From an uncultured Oscillospiraceae bacterium (GTDB lineage Bacteria > Bacillota > Clostridia > Oscillospirales > Oscillospiraceae): a DNA stretch of 64,000 nt. Below the pieces are notes generated by a model, which saw nothing but the letters and a program-made list of their open reading frames with translations, was not told the DNA's origin and searched no databases. The stretch is from positions 1 through 64,000 of the forward strand of contig CAKSWT010000003.1 of the NCBI GenBank assembly GCA_934512135.1, given 5' to 3'. The translations under genes were made by a program, and so were the position numbers. The stretch's first letter is position 1. Every line of letters starts with the position of its first letter. Below are positions 37,808 through 44,868 of the stretch, piece after piece.

Positions 37808-39847
37808 ATGGCAAACGCAGATGTAGAGAAGGAAAAGCGAGAGCTGGAGCTCCAGCGCCAAAAGCGCTTCTCCGGCGGCCCCGGCAGCCGGTTTATCTCC
37901 TCCAGCGAGACCGTCCGGGACTTTAAGGGCACCATGGGCCGGCTGCTGCAGCTGCTGAAGCCGCAGCTTCCGCTGATTCTTCTGACCCTTGTGATGACCG
38001 TTGCCTACACGGTGGCCTCCACCTATGCCCCCAACAAGCTGGCGGACATGGTGGACATTATCACCGAGGGCTATCGGGCCAAGCAGGCCGGTACCGGCGG
38101 CGTGGACTTTGCCGCCCTGCGCCATGCGGCCATTATCGTCGGCATCCTCTATGCCCTGTCTGTGGTCTGCAATCTGATCCAGCAGTTTGTGATGATTGAC
38201 GTGTCCCAGGGCATGGTCTACGATATGCGTCAGCAGATCGACCGGAAGCTCAAAAAACTCCCCATTAAATACTTTGACTCCCATTCCCGGGGCGACATTC
38301 TCTCCCGGGTGGCCAATGATGTGGAAAACATCTCCATGACCCTGCAGATGAGCCTGACCCAGATCATCTCTGCTGTGATTACCCTGGTCAGCGTTCTGAT
38401 CTTTATGTTTATGCGCAACGCTGCCTTGACGCTGATCAGCCTGCTGACTGTGGTGCTGTGCTTCCTGCTGACCAAGGTCATCGCCTCCCGGGCCAAGGGC
38501 TATTTTACCACCCAGTGGGCCTCCACCGGCAACCTCAACGGTCAGATCGAGGAGATGTACACCGGTCACACGGTGGTAAAGCTCTTCGGCCGGCAGCAGG
38601 CGGCCATGGACGCCTTCGAGCAGGAAAACGAGGTGCTGTACCAGTCCTCCTTTAAGGCGGCCTTTATCTCCGGCGTCATTCAGCCGGCCATGACTGTCAT
38701 CAACAACCTCAACTATGTGGCCGTCTGCGTGCTGGGCGGCATGTGGATTGTAGGCGGCGGCCCCTTTGGCACGGTGGTCACCCTGGGCGACGTCACTGCC
38801 ATCATCACCTACTCCAGACAGCTGATGATGCCCATCACCCAGACCGCCTCCATCGCCTCCACCATTCAGTCCACCGTGGCCTCTGCCGAGCGGGTATTTG
38901 AGCTGCTGGACGAGGAGGAGGCCGTTCCCGATCGGGAGCCGCTGTCCCACCTGACCGACCCCAAGGTCGTGTCCTTTGAGCATGTGTCCTTCCGCTACAA
39001 GCCCGACACCAAGCTCATTGAGGACCTGAACCTTACCGTTCGCCCCGGCGAGAAGGTCGCCATTGTCGGCCCCACCGGCGCAGGAAAAACCACGCTGGTC
39101 AATCTGCTGATGCGGTTCTATGAGGTGGACGACGGCCAGATTTCCATTGACGGGGTGGACATCCGGCGGATTCCCCGGGAGGAGCTTCGGAGCCATATCG
39201 GCATGGTGCTCCAGGATGTGTGGCTGTTCTCCGGCAGCATCCGGGAAAATATTGCCTACGGCTATAACTCCCTGACCGGAAAGGAGGCCACCGAGGAGGA
39301 GATCGTCGCCGCGGCGAAGATGGCCTATGTGGACCACTTTGTCCAGACCCTGCCCAGCGGCTACGACACCGTCATCAACGACGACGCCACCAACATCTCC
39401 CAAGGCCAAAAGCAGCTGATGACCATCGCCAGAGCCTTCCTTTCCGACCCCAGCATTCTGATTCTGGACGAGGCCACCTCCTCGGTGGATACCCGTACCG
39501 AGGTTCTGATTCAGCGGGCCATGCAGAAGCTCATGGAGGGCCGCACCAGCTTTGTGATTGCCCACCGGCTGTCCACCATCCGGGACGCCGACTTGATTCT
39601 CGTGATGAACCACGGTTCCATTATCGAGCAGGGCACACACCAGCAGCTGCTGGAGCAGAAGGGCTTCTACTACGATCTGTACAACAGCCAGTTTATCGGC
39701 GCCTCGGTGGAGGAGGAGCCTGCCCAGGAGCAGTCCCGCTTCCCTGGGGGTTTCCCCGGGGGCTTCCCCGGCGGCTTCCCCCGAGGCGGCACAGACACCC
39801 ATGAGGACTTCCCCGAGGATCCCATGGGGGCGGAGCAGTCCCTATGA
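37808..39847 (+). CDS. Heterodimeric ABC exporter, catalytic subunit with FPGG tail
   Basis: 679 residues. The membrane domain is at about 40-350, the ATPase at about 390-630: P-loop GPTGAGKTT, signature NISQGQKQL (weakened from LSGGQ) and Walker B ILILDEATSSVD with the normal Glu. The weakened signature pairs with the degenerate Walker B of the partner, so one ATP site is active, the standard asymmetry. The last 45 residues contain FPGG repeated (RFPGGFPGGFPGGFPRGG), which is not usual for the family. It begins right after the partner's stop codon. Confidence 0.92.
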   Translation: MANADVEKEKRELELQRQKRFSGGPGSRFISSSETVRDFKGTMGRLLQLLKPQLPLILLTLVMTVAYTVASTYAPNKLADMVDIITEGYRAKQAGTGGVDFAALRHAAIIVGILYALSVVCNLIQQFVMIDVSQGMVYDMRQQIDRKLKKLPIKYFDSHSRGDILSRVANDVENISMTLQMSLTQIISAVITLVSVLIFMFMRNAALTLISLLTVVLCFLLTKVIASRAKGYFTTQWASTGNLNGQIEEMYTGHTVVKLFGRQQAAMDAFEQENEVLYQSSFKAAFISGVIQPAMTVINNLNYVAVCVLGGMWIVGGGPFGTVVTLGDVTAIITYSRQLMMPITQTASIASTIQSTVASAERVFELLDEEEAVPDREPLSHLTDPKVVSFEHVSFRYKPDTKLIEDLNLTVRPGEKVAIVGPTGAGKTTLVNLLMRFYEVDDGQISIDGVDIRRIPREELRSHIGMVLQDVWLFSGSIRENIAYGYNSLTGKEATEEEIVAAAKMAYVDHFVQTLPSGYDTVINDDATNISQGQKQLMTIARAFLSDPSILILDEATSSVDTRTEVLIQRAMQKLMEGRTSFVIAHRLSTIRDADLILVMNHGSIIEQGTHQQLLEQKGFYYDLYNSQFIGASVEEEPAQEQSRFPGGFPGGFPGGFPRGGTDTHEDFPEDPMGAEQSL

Positions 39848-40548
39848 GAACGGTAATCATCACCGGCGGGTCCCGGGGTATTGGCCGGGCCGCCGTCCGG
39901 CGGTTTGCCGGGGAAGGGGATCAGGTGTATTTTCTCTATGAAAAATCCACCGATGCCGCCCGGCAGCTGGCCATGGAAACCGGCGCAGTGGCCATTCCCT
40001 GCGATGTGACGGACGCCCCCCGTGTGGCCGAGGTGTTCTCCCGGTTTTCCAGAATCGACGTGCTCATCAACAATGCCGGGATTGTGGACTACAATCCCAT
40101 CAACTGGACTGAGCCGGAGGTATTCCGCCGGGTCATGGACGTAAACGTAACCGGGGCGTTTCTGTGTGCCAAAGCTGCACTGCCGGCAATGCTTCAGCGG
40201 CAGCAGGGCGTCATTCTCAACACCTCCTCTATGTGGGGGCTGGTGGGCGCCTCCTGTGAGGTGGCCTACTCCGCCTCCAAGGCTGCCGTGATCGGCCTGA
40301 CCAAGGCCCTGGCCAAGGAGCTGGGGCCCTCGGGCATCCGGGTCAACGCCATCGCCCCGGGGGTCATTGTCACCGACATGGTGAAGAACGTGGCACCGGA
40401 GGTGCTGGAGGAGCTTCGCCAGGAGACCCCGCTGGAGCGGTTGGGCCAGGCCGAGGATGTGGCAAACACCATGTGGTTTCTCGCCTCGGACCAGGCCGCC
40501 TTTATCACCGGCGACGTAGTCAATGTCAGCGGCGGTTTTGTGATCTAA
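39844..40548 (+). CDS. Short-chain dehydrogenase/reductase, FabG-like
   Basis: 234 residues. The NAD(P) loop is TGGSRGIGRAA (about 7-17), NNAG at about 74-77, and the catalytic Ser with YSASK (about 142-146). The ATG overlaps the exporter stop by four bases (ATGA), so it belongs to the MarR operon. It may be a general 3-oxoacyl-[ACP]-type or xenobiotic ketone reductase; the operon context hints at detoxification, which is inference. Confidence 0.9.
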   Translation: MRTVIITGGSRGIGRAAVRRFAGEGDQVYFLYEKSTDAARQLAMETGAVAIPCDVTDAPRVAEVFSRFSRIDVLINNAGIVDYNPINWTEPEVFRRVMDVNVTGAFLCAKAALPAMLQRQQGVILNTSSMWGLVGASCEVAYSASKAAVIGLTKALAKELGPSGIRVNAIAPGVIVTDMVKNVAPEVLEELRQETPLERLGQAEDVANTMWFLASDQAAFITGDVVNVSGGFVI

Positions 40549-40559
40549 GTGAAAAACTG

Positions 40560-40605
40560 TTGACGAATCGGGGCCCATGTGCTAGAATATATTCTGCACA
40601 TGGGC
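40560..40605 (+). promoter_or_regulatory. tRNA-Ala promoter within a near-perfect palindrome
   Basis: TTGACG (40560-40565), 17-base spacer, TAGAAT (40583-40588). Arms GCCCATGTGC (40573-40582) and GCACATGGGC (40596-40605), with AGAATATATTCT palindromic between them, cover the -10, start site and first bases of the tRNA. Confidence 0.75.
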
Positions 40606-40677
40606 CTATAGCTCAGCTGGGAGAGCGTACGGTTCGCATCCGTAAGGTCGTCGGTTCGATCCCGATTAGGTCCACCA
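40602..40677 (+). tRNA. tRNA-Ala, anticodon CGC
   Basis: A 76-base cloverleaf: acceptor GGGCCTA with TAGGTCC including the G3-U70 pair that marks alanine tRNAs, D-arm GCTC/GAGC, anticodon stem TACGG/CCGTA with loop TTCGCAT (anticodon CGC, reading GCG), T-loop TTCGATC, and an encoded CCA end. It has its own promoter and a terminator immediately downstream. No integrated element is visible at its 3' end. Confidence 0.93.
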
Positions 40678-40710
40678 ACCCCATGGAACCTCGGTTCCAT
40701 GGGGTTTTCC
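40677..40710 (+). terminator. Terminator of the tRNA gene
   Basis: Perfect 14-bp stem, arm AACCCCATGGAACC (40677-40690), loop TC, partner 40693-40706, then TTCC. Confidence 0.8.
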
Positions 40711-40747
40711 TGTTCTGGGGCGGGTTATCCCGGCCCCGGGGCTGTGC

Positions 40748-40813
40748 ATTACCTGAAGGTTATGTCTCTATACCGCATCGGCATTGGACAGAAGCGGCGC
40801 AAGATGATAGGAT
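40748..40813 (+). promoter_or_regulatory. Regulon promoter F (candidate small RNA)
   Basis: First box ATTAC-N6-GTTAT (40748-40763), six-base gap, second box ATACC-N5-GGCAT (40770-40784, T-N11-A), -35 TTGGAC (40784-40789), 18-base spacer, -10 TAGGAT (40808-40813). It is one of the best matches to the consensus, yet no protein gene follows before a terminator. Confidence 0.8.
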
Positions 40814-40819
40814 ATCCTC

Positions 40820-40993
40820 AGACTCCTCGTGTGTGTGGAGGACAGCATGCTGCGTCGGTCGTGCGTGTATTCTCCTAAGCCCTTTTAAACTCCTAATGAT
40901 TGATTGGACCGACTCAGCATGAAATGACAGCCCGCGAAAGTCGGGCTGCGAAATACCAGAGGCACTGTGGCAGGCGGTGCCTCTGGTATTTCT
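40820..40993 (+). ncRNA. Candidate structured small RNA of the regulon
   Basis: The stretch 40711-41113 (about 400 bases) has no credible gene. From the start site predicted for promoter F, three structures follow. Stem 1 pairs CATGCTG-N2-TCGGTC (40846-40860) with GACCGA-N2-CAGCATG (40907-40921) around a 46-base loop holding two CTCCT motifs. Stem 2 is CAGCCCG/CGGGCTG (40928-40948). Last comes a perfect 15-bp terminator (40951-40965 with 40977-40991, ending ATTTCTTG). The exposed CTCCT motifs could pair with AGGAG ribosome sites. A 13-codon open frame (40847-40888, MLRRSCVYSPKPF) with a GGAGG site lies inside stem 1, so a leader-peptide or dual-function RNA is possible. It could also be a leader for the flavoprotein gene, although that gene has its own promoter E. 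Confidence 0.6.
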
Positions 40994-41005
40994 TGTCCCA
41001 AAATC

Positions 41006-41072
41006 ATTACGTTTACGTAATAGCTCACACATGGAAAAGGCATTGGTTTCCCCTCCAAAAATATGTTAGGAT
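41006..41072 (+). promoter_or_regulatory. Regulon promoter E (flavoprotein 1 and SBP-2)
   Basis: First box ATTAC-N6-GTAAT (41006-41021, within a perfect ATTACGT/ACGTAAT repeat), seven-base gap, second box ACATG-N5-GGCAT (41029-41043; left half poorly matched), -35 TTGGTT (41043-41048), 18-base spacer, -10 TAGGAT (41067-41072). Confidence 0.75.
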
Positions 41073-41113
41073 AGAAACAGTTTTTGGTGAAATCCAGAAG
41101 GAGTTGAATCAAC

Positions 41114-42985
41114 TTGAAGTTAGTTGTCAATCAAGATTGTTGCAGCTGTTCCTACTGCTATCGAGCCTGTCCTGTGGGCGCTCCCTACTATGACGGAGAG
41201 CAGACCCGCATCGATCAGGAGAAGTGCATCAGCTGCGGAAAGTGTGTCAAGAAATGTCCCATGGGGGCTATTTACGATTCTGAGAATCCCCCCAAGCCCA
41301 TGGAACCCCACGCCCCCAAAGAGCTGGAGGCCGACGCGGTCATCATCGGCGCAGGCGGTTCCGGCATGATCGCCGCCTGCCGGATCGCTGAGACCGGGAA
41401 AAAGGTTGTTGTGCTGGAGAAGGCCAAGCGCACCGGCTGCGGCGCCATTCATGTGGCCGGTCCCCTCCAGTTCTTCGACACCAAATGGGCCCTGGATGCC
41501 GGCGCTAAGCCTGTGGTGGAGGAGAAAATCGCCCAGACCCTGGCCCAGAACGGCGACCACCTGGACCACGAGCTGGTGAAAAAGACCCTCCACGCCATGC
41601 CCAGATTCTTCGACTGGCTGGCCACCTTTGCCCCGGTGGAGGAGAAGTTCGAGCTGACAGAGGCCCGGGGCGGCCCCGGCGGTCCTCCGCCTATGCCCGA
41701 CGGAGGGGACGAAATGCCCATGCCCGGGGAGATGCCCGCTCCCGGCGGTGAGGCGCCGGAGTTTATGCAGGCCGGCACCGGAATGCCCGGCAGCGGCATG
41801 GGCGGCAACACCGGACTGGTGGTGGACACCAAGAGCCTGTGTCCTCCCTCCCCTGCGTTCCACAATGCAGGCGAATTTATTATGGATCACCTGTTCGAGT
41901 ATGCGGAAAAGCTTGGGGTTACGGTGCTGACCGAAACGCCCGCCAAGAAGCTGATCCAGAATGAAAACGGCGATATCATCGGTGTCCATGCCCAGGATCC
42001 CGGAGGAGATGTGGACATCTCCTGCAAGGTCTGCCTGGTGGCTGCGGGAAGCCTGCTAATGAGCCAGGCCCTGAAAAAGGCCCAGCCGGACTATGCCGAC
42101 GCCTTCCTGCCCCGGTTTGCCCACGCCATCAACACCTATACCGGCGACGGCTTTGAGATGTGCCGGGAGGCAGGGGTCCCGGTGCGGTATGAGGACATCT
42201 GGCTGAACATCACCGGTTCTCTGGTGATGCCCTGCGACGCCCTGACGGTGGAATACGCCGAGGCCACCGGCAAGACCCCGCTGATCAACACCGCCCTTCG
42301 TCCCCACGGCACTCGCCCCGAGGGCCTGATGGTGAACCTGAACGGAGAGCGCTATGAGAACGAGCAGTACGCCAACGCCACGGTGAAGTTCCAGAAGAAG
42401 CAGCCTCAGTGCGTATCCTACACCATTATGCCGGAGGCGCTGATTAAGTCGGTTCCCATGAAGACAAAGCCTCTTTATGACGAGCAGGGCAACCGGGTTC
42501 GCCAGATGGTACCCATGATGGGCCGGCCCCAGTGGAACCAGGAGGATATGGACTGGTGGGCCAGCCGCAAGGGGGCACACCTGATTATCGCCGACACCAT
42601 TGAGGAAATCGCCGAAAAGGCCGGTATGCCGGTGGAGAACCTCAAGGCCACGGTGGCCCACTATAATGAACTGTGCGCCAAGAAGCAAGACACGGACTTT
42701 GGCAAGGATCCGGATTACCTGGTTCCCATCGAGAACGGTCCCTTCTATGCCATTCGCACCTTCCTGATGAGCGACGGCGCTGAGGGCGGCATTCCCATTG
42801 ACGCAAATTGCCAGGTCAAGGGAGAAAGCGGCGTGGTCAAGGGACTCTATGCCTCCGGCGACAACTCCTCCGGGAACATTGTGAATCTGGGGAACGACGA
42901 GAAAACCTGGATCACCAACGAATACAGCTGGGCCCTTTGCAGCGGCATGATCGCGGCGGATTCCATGATTCGTGATCTCGGCTGA
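41114..42985 (+). CDS. Ferredoxin-domain FAD oxidoreductase 1 (fumarate reductase-like flavoprotein fold)
   Basis: 623 residues from a TTG at 41114 with AAGGAG ten bases upstream; no other start keeps the first cysteines. The N-terminal ferredoxin domain has two 4Fe-4S motifs: Cys9-12-15-19 and Cys38-41-44-48. The FAD_binding_2 domain starts at about 73 with VIIGAGGSGMIAA and ends with GLYASGDNSSGNIV near the C-terminus. The order resembles soluble fumarate/urocanate reductases and ring-reducing flavoenzymes. Residues 185-233 are an insert rich in Gly, Pro and Met (PPPMPDGGDEMPMPGEMPAP). There is no signal peptide, so it is cytoplasmic. It probably passes electrons from a ferredoxin-type donor to an enone or aromatic-like acceptor; the substrate is unknown. 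SBP-2 follows on the same strand. Confidence 0.85.
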   Translation: MKLVVNQDCCSCSYCYRACPVGAPYYDGEQTRIDQEKCISCGKCVKKCPMGAIYDSENPPKPMEPHAPKELEADAVIIGAGGSGMIAACRIAETGKKVVVLEKAKRTGCGAIHVAGPLQFFDTKWALDAGAKPVVEEKIAQTLAQNGDHLDHELVKKTLHAMPRFFDWLATFAPVEEKFELTEARGGPGGPPPMPDGGDEMPMPGEMPAPGGEAPEFMQAGTGMPGSGMGGNTGLVVDTKSLCPPSPAFHNAGEFIMDHLFEYAEKLGVTVLTETPAKKLIQNENGDIIGVHAQDPGGDVDISCKVCLVAAGSLLMSQALKKAQPDYADAFLPRFAHAINTYTGDGFEMCREAGVPVRYEDIWLNITGSLVMPCDALTVEYAEATGKTPLINTALRPHGTRPEGLMVNLNGERYENEQYANATVKFQKKQPQCVSYTIMPEALIKSVPMKTKPLYDEQGNRVRQMVPMMGRPQWNQEDMDWWASRKGAHLIIADTIEEIAEKAGMPVENLKATVAHYNELCAKKQDTDFGKDPDYLVPIENGPFYAIRTFLMSDGAEGGIPIDANCQVKGESGVVKGLYASGDNSSGNIVNLGNDEKTWITNEYSWALCSGMIAADSMIRDLG

Positions 42986-42998
42986 TCTGTAGAATACT

Positions 42999-43039
42999 GC
43001 CCCTGCGTTGGTGATAATCCGGCGCAGGGGCTGATTTTT
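42999..43039 (+). terminator. Intercistronic hairpin between flavoprotein 1 and SBP-2
   Basis: GCCCCTGCG (42999-43007) with CGCAGGGGC (43023-43031), then TGATTTTTA. It may be a partial terminator that lowers SBP-2 expression, since no separate promoter is evident for SBP-2. Confidence 0.5.
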
Positions 43040-43057
43040 AAGGAAAGGACGGTCCCT

Positions 43058-44746
43058 ATGAAAAAGAAATTGCTATCCATGCTTCTGTGCGGCAGTCTGG
43101 TGGCTGCATTGACCGGGTGTGGGGCCACAGCCTCCGCCCCGTCGGCCCAATCCTCCGCTCCGGCAGAAACGGCGGCTCCGGCCCAAAGCGCCGCCCCGGT
43201 GGAATCCGCTGCTCCGGCGGAATCCCATGCGGAAAGCGCCATGGAGGAGCCGGAGATCTCCGTGTCCTATCCCCTGACGGACAGCGGCTACACCTTCACT
43301 TGCTGGACCACCTACGGCCCCGGTATGGAGGACTACCTCAGCCAGATCGGCACCTTCCCGGTGTTCCAGAAGGCTCAGGAGGTCACAGGTGTGGGCATTG
43401 ACTTCATCCCCTGCGATCAGTCCACCCAGCCGGAAAAGCTGAACCTCTATGTGGCCTCCGGCTCCATGCCGGACGTGATGCTGTCCATGGCCAGCCTGTA
43501 CTCCACCGGCGGCGAAGGGCTGATCAACGACGAGGTGGCCTATGATTTAAACGAGTTTATGGATCTCATGCCCAACTACGCCCGGTATATTGACGAGCTT
43601 GACGACAAGACCCGCAGCAATCTCTATACCGACAGCGGCTATCTTCCTGCGGTGCTGACACTGGGCGCGCAGGAGAATGTGGGCCTCAACATCCGCCAGG
43701 ACTGGCTGGACGCCCTGGGCCTGGAGATTCCGGAGACTTACGAGGAGCTGGAAAACGTCCTGCTGGCCTTTAAGGACAAGTATGGCTGCCGGAACGCCCT
43801 GTATATGCTTCAGGACTACGGATACACCAACAACGCCCTGGCCAGCGGTTATGACACCCAGGTCAGCGCAGCCATGAACGGCCTGCACTTCTATCAGGTG
43901 GACGGCCAGGTTATGAGCGGCGACTTTAATGACGGCGCAAAGGAATACCTTCAGATGCTGGCAAAATGGTATCAGGAGGGGATTTTCAGTGATGACTGCA
44001 TTACGCTGAAAAACGTCAACGACAACGCCGACTTGATCTACAAGGATGACTGCGGCGTGTGGATCAGCGAGGCGGAATTCCTCACCGACACCTACAAGGC
44101 TAATGCCCAGGACCCGAACTTCCAGGCGGCGCCCATGGCAGACGTGGGCAAGGAGCCGGGGCAGATGCTCCATCTCTACGGCGTCGGCCGGAGACTGGAG
44201 GGCCAGTCCGGCTGGTCTGTGACCACCAGCTGCACCGAGCCGGAGCTGGTATGCCAGTATATTGACTGGTTCTTCTCCAGGGAGGGGCGCCTTGCCGCCA
44301 ACTGGGGCACCGAAGGCGTCACCTATGAGCTGGACGACCAGGGCAATCCCCATTACACCGATTTGATTCTCCACAGCACCGAGTATCCCACGGCAAAAAT
44401 CGCCCTGACCATGTATACCGGCACCCCGGTGCCCTGCGGCACCAGCCTGGAGGCCAGCGACGCCCTGCTGGATCCGGTGATTCCGGAGGCCGGAGAGGTC
44501 TATCGCTCCAACCAGGACGGGGCCTATGTGTGTGAATTCACCATGACCGGCGAGGAGATGATGGAGTTCTTCTCCATTTCCGCAGACATCCTGACCAAGA
44601 AGGCAGAGGTCGTTGCCCAGATTGTCATGGGTGAGGCGGAGATCAGTGCAATGGATGATCTCAAGACCTATGCCCAAAGCGTGGGCCTGGACCGGGCCAT
44701 TGAGCTGGTCCAGACGGCCTATGACAGAACCAACAGCCGCGATTGA
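43058..44746 (+). CDS. Solute-binding lipoprotein, family 1 (SBP-2)
   Basis: 562 residues. Lipobox LTGC with Cys21, then an Ala/Ser/Pro/Glu linker built of AAPAQSAAPVESAAPAES-like repeats to about residue 65. The domain starts VSYPLTDSGYTFTCW and shares LNIRQDWLDALGLEIPETYEEL and a C-terminal QTAYDRT with the other SBPs. It is encoded 72 bases after flavoprotein 1 with a hairpin between them, and convergent with SBP-3. No permease gene is near. Ligand unknown; the neighbouring enzymes suggest that it captures the compound they act on. Confidence 0.88.
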   Translation: MKKKLLSMLLCGSLVAALTGCGATASAPSAQSSAPAETAAPAQSAAPVESAAPAESHAESAMEEPEISVSYPLTDSGYTFTCWTTYGPGMEDYLSQIGTFPVFQKAQEVTGVGIDFIPCDQSTQPEKLNLYVASGSMPDVMLSMASLYSTGGEGLINDEVAYDLNEFMDLMPNYARYIDELDDKTRSNLYTDSGYLPAVLTLGAQENVGLNIRQDWLDALGLEIPETYEELENVLLAFKDKYGCRNALYMLQDYGYTNNALASGYDTQVSAAMNGLHFYQVDGQVMSGDFNDGAKEYLQMLAKWYQEGIFSDDCITLKNVNDNADLIYKDDCGVWISEAEFLTDTYKANAQDPNFQAAPMADVGKEPGQMLHLYGVGRRLEGQSGWSVTTSCTEPELVCQYIDWFFSREGRLAANWGTEGVTYELDDQGNPHYTDLILHSTEYPTAKIALTMYTGTPVPCGTSLEASDALLDPVIPEAGEVYRSNQDGAYVCEFTMTGEEMMEFFSISADILTKKAEVVAQIVMGEAEISAMDDLKTYAQSVGLDRAIELVQTAYDRTNSRD

Positions 44747-44765
44747 TTCTGACCCATTAAACTTC

Positions 44766-44796
44766 GGGGGAACTCACAGTATCTGTGAGTTCCCCC
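44766..44796 (+). terminator. Hairpin after SBP-2
   Basis: Perfect 14-bp stem, arm GGGGGAACTCACAG, loop TAT. The U-tract is weak (GCTTAGTTTGG). Confidence 0.65.
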
Positions 44797-44816
44797 GCTT
44801 AGTTTGGTAGAAATGA

Positions 44817-44849
44817 AAGTGGGCTGCCTCCTGGTGAGGCAGCCCACTT
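44817..44849 (-). terminator. Hairpin after SBP-3
   Basis: Perfect 14-bp stem, arm AAGTGGGCTGCCTC, loop of five. On the minus strand it is followed by TCATTTC, a weak U-tract, just after the SBP-3 stop. Confidence 0.65.
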
Positions 44850-44868
44850 ATATACTCGATTTAGAGAA

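Noticed and set aside
40678..41113. Integrated element or attachment site downstream of tRNA-Ala
   Set aside because: No integrase gene, no repeat of the tRNA 3' end; the region is explained by a terminator, a regulon promoter, a candidate RNA and a second promoter.
41114..42985. Calling the flavoproteins respiratory urocanate or fumarate reductases
   Set aside because: They lack signal peptides and FMN-binding domains seen in the exported respiratory reductases; only the shared FAD_binding_2 fold is supported.
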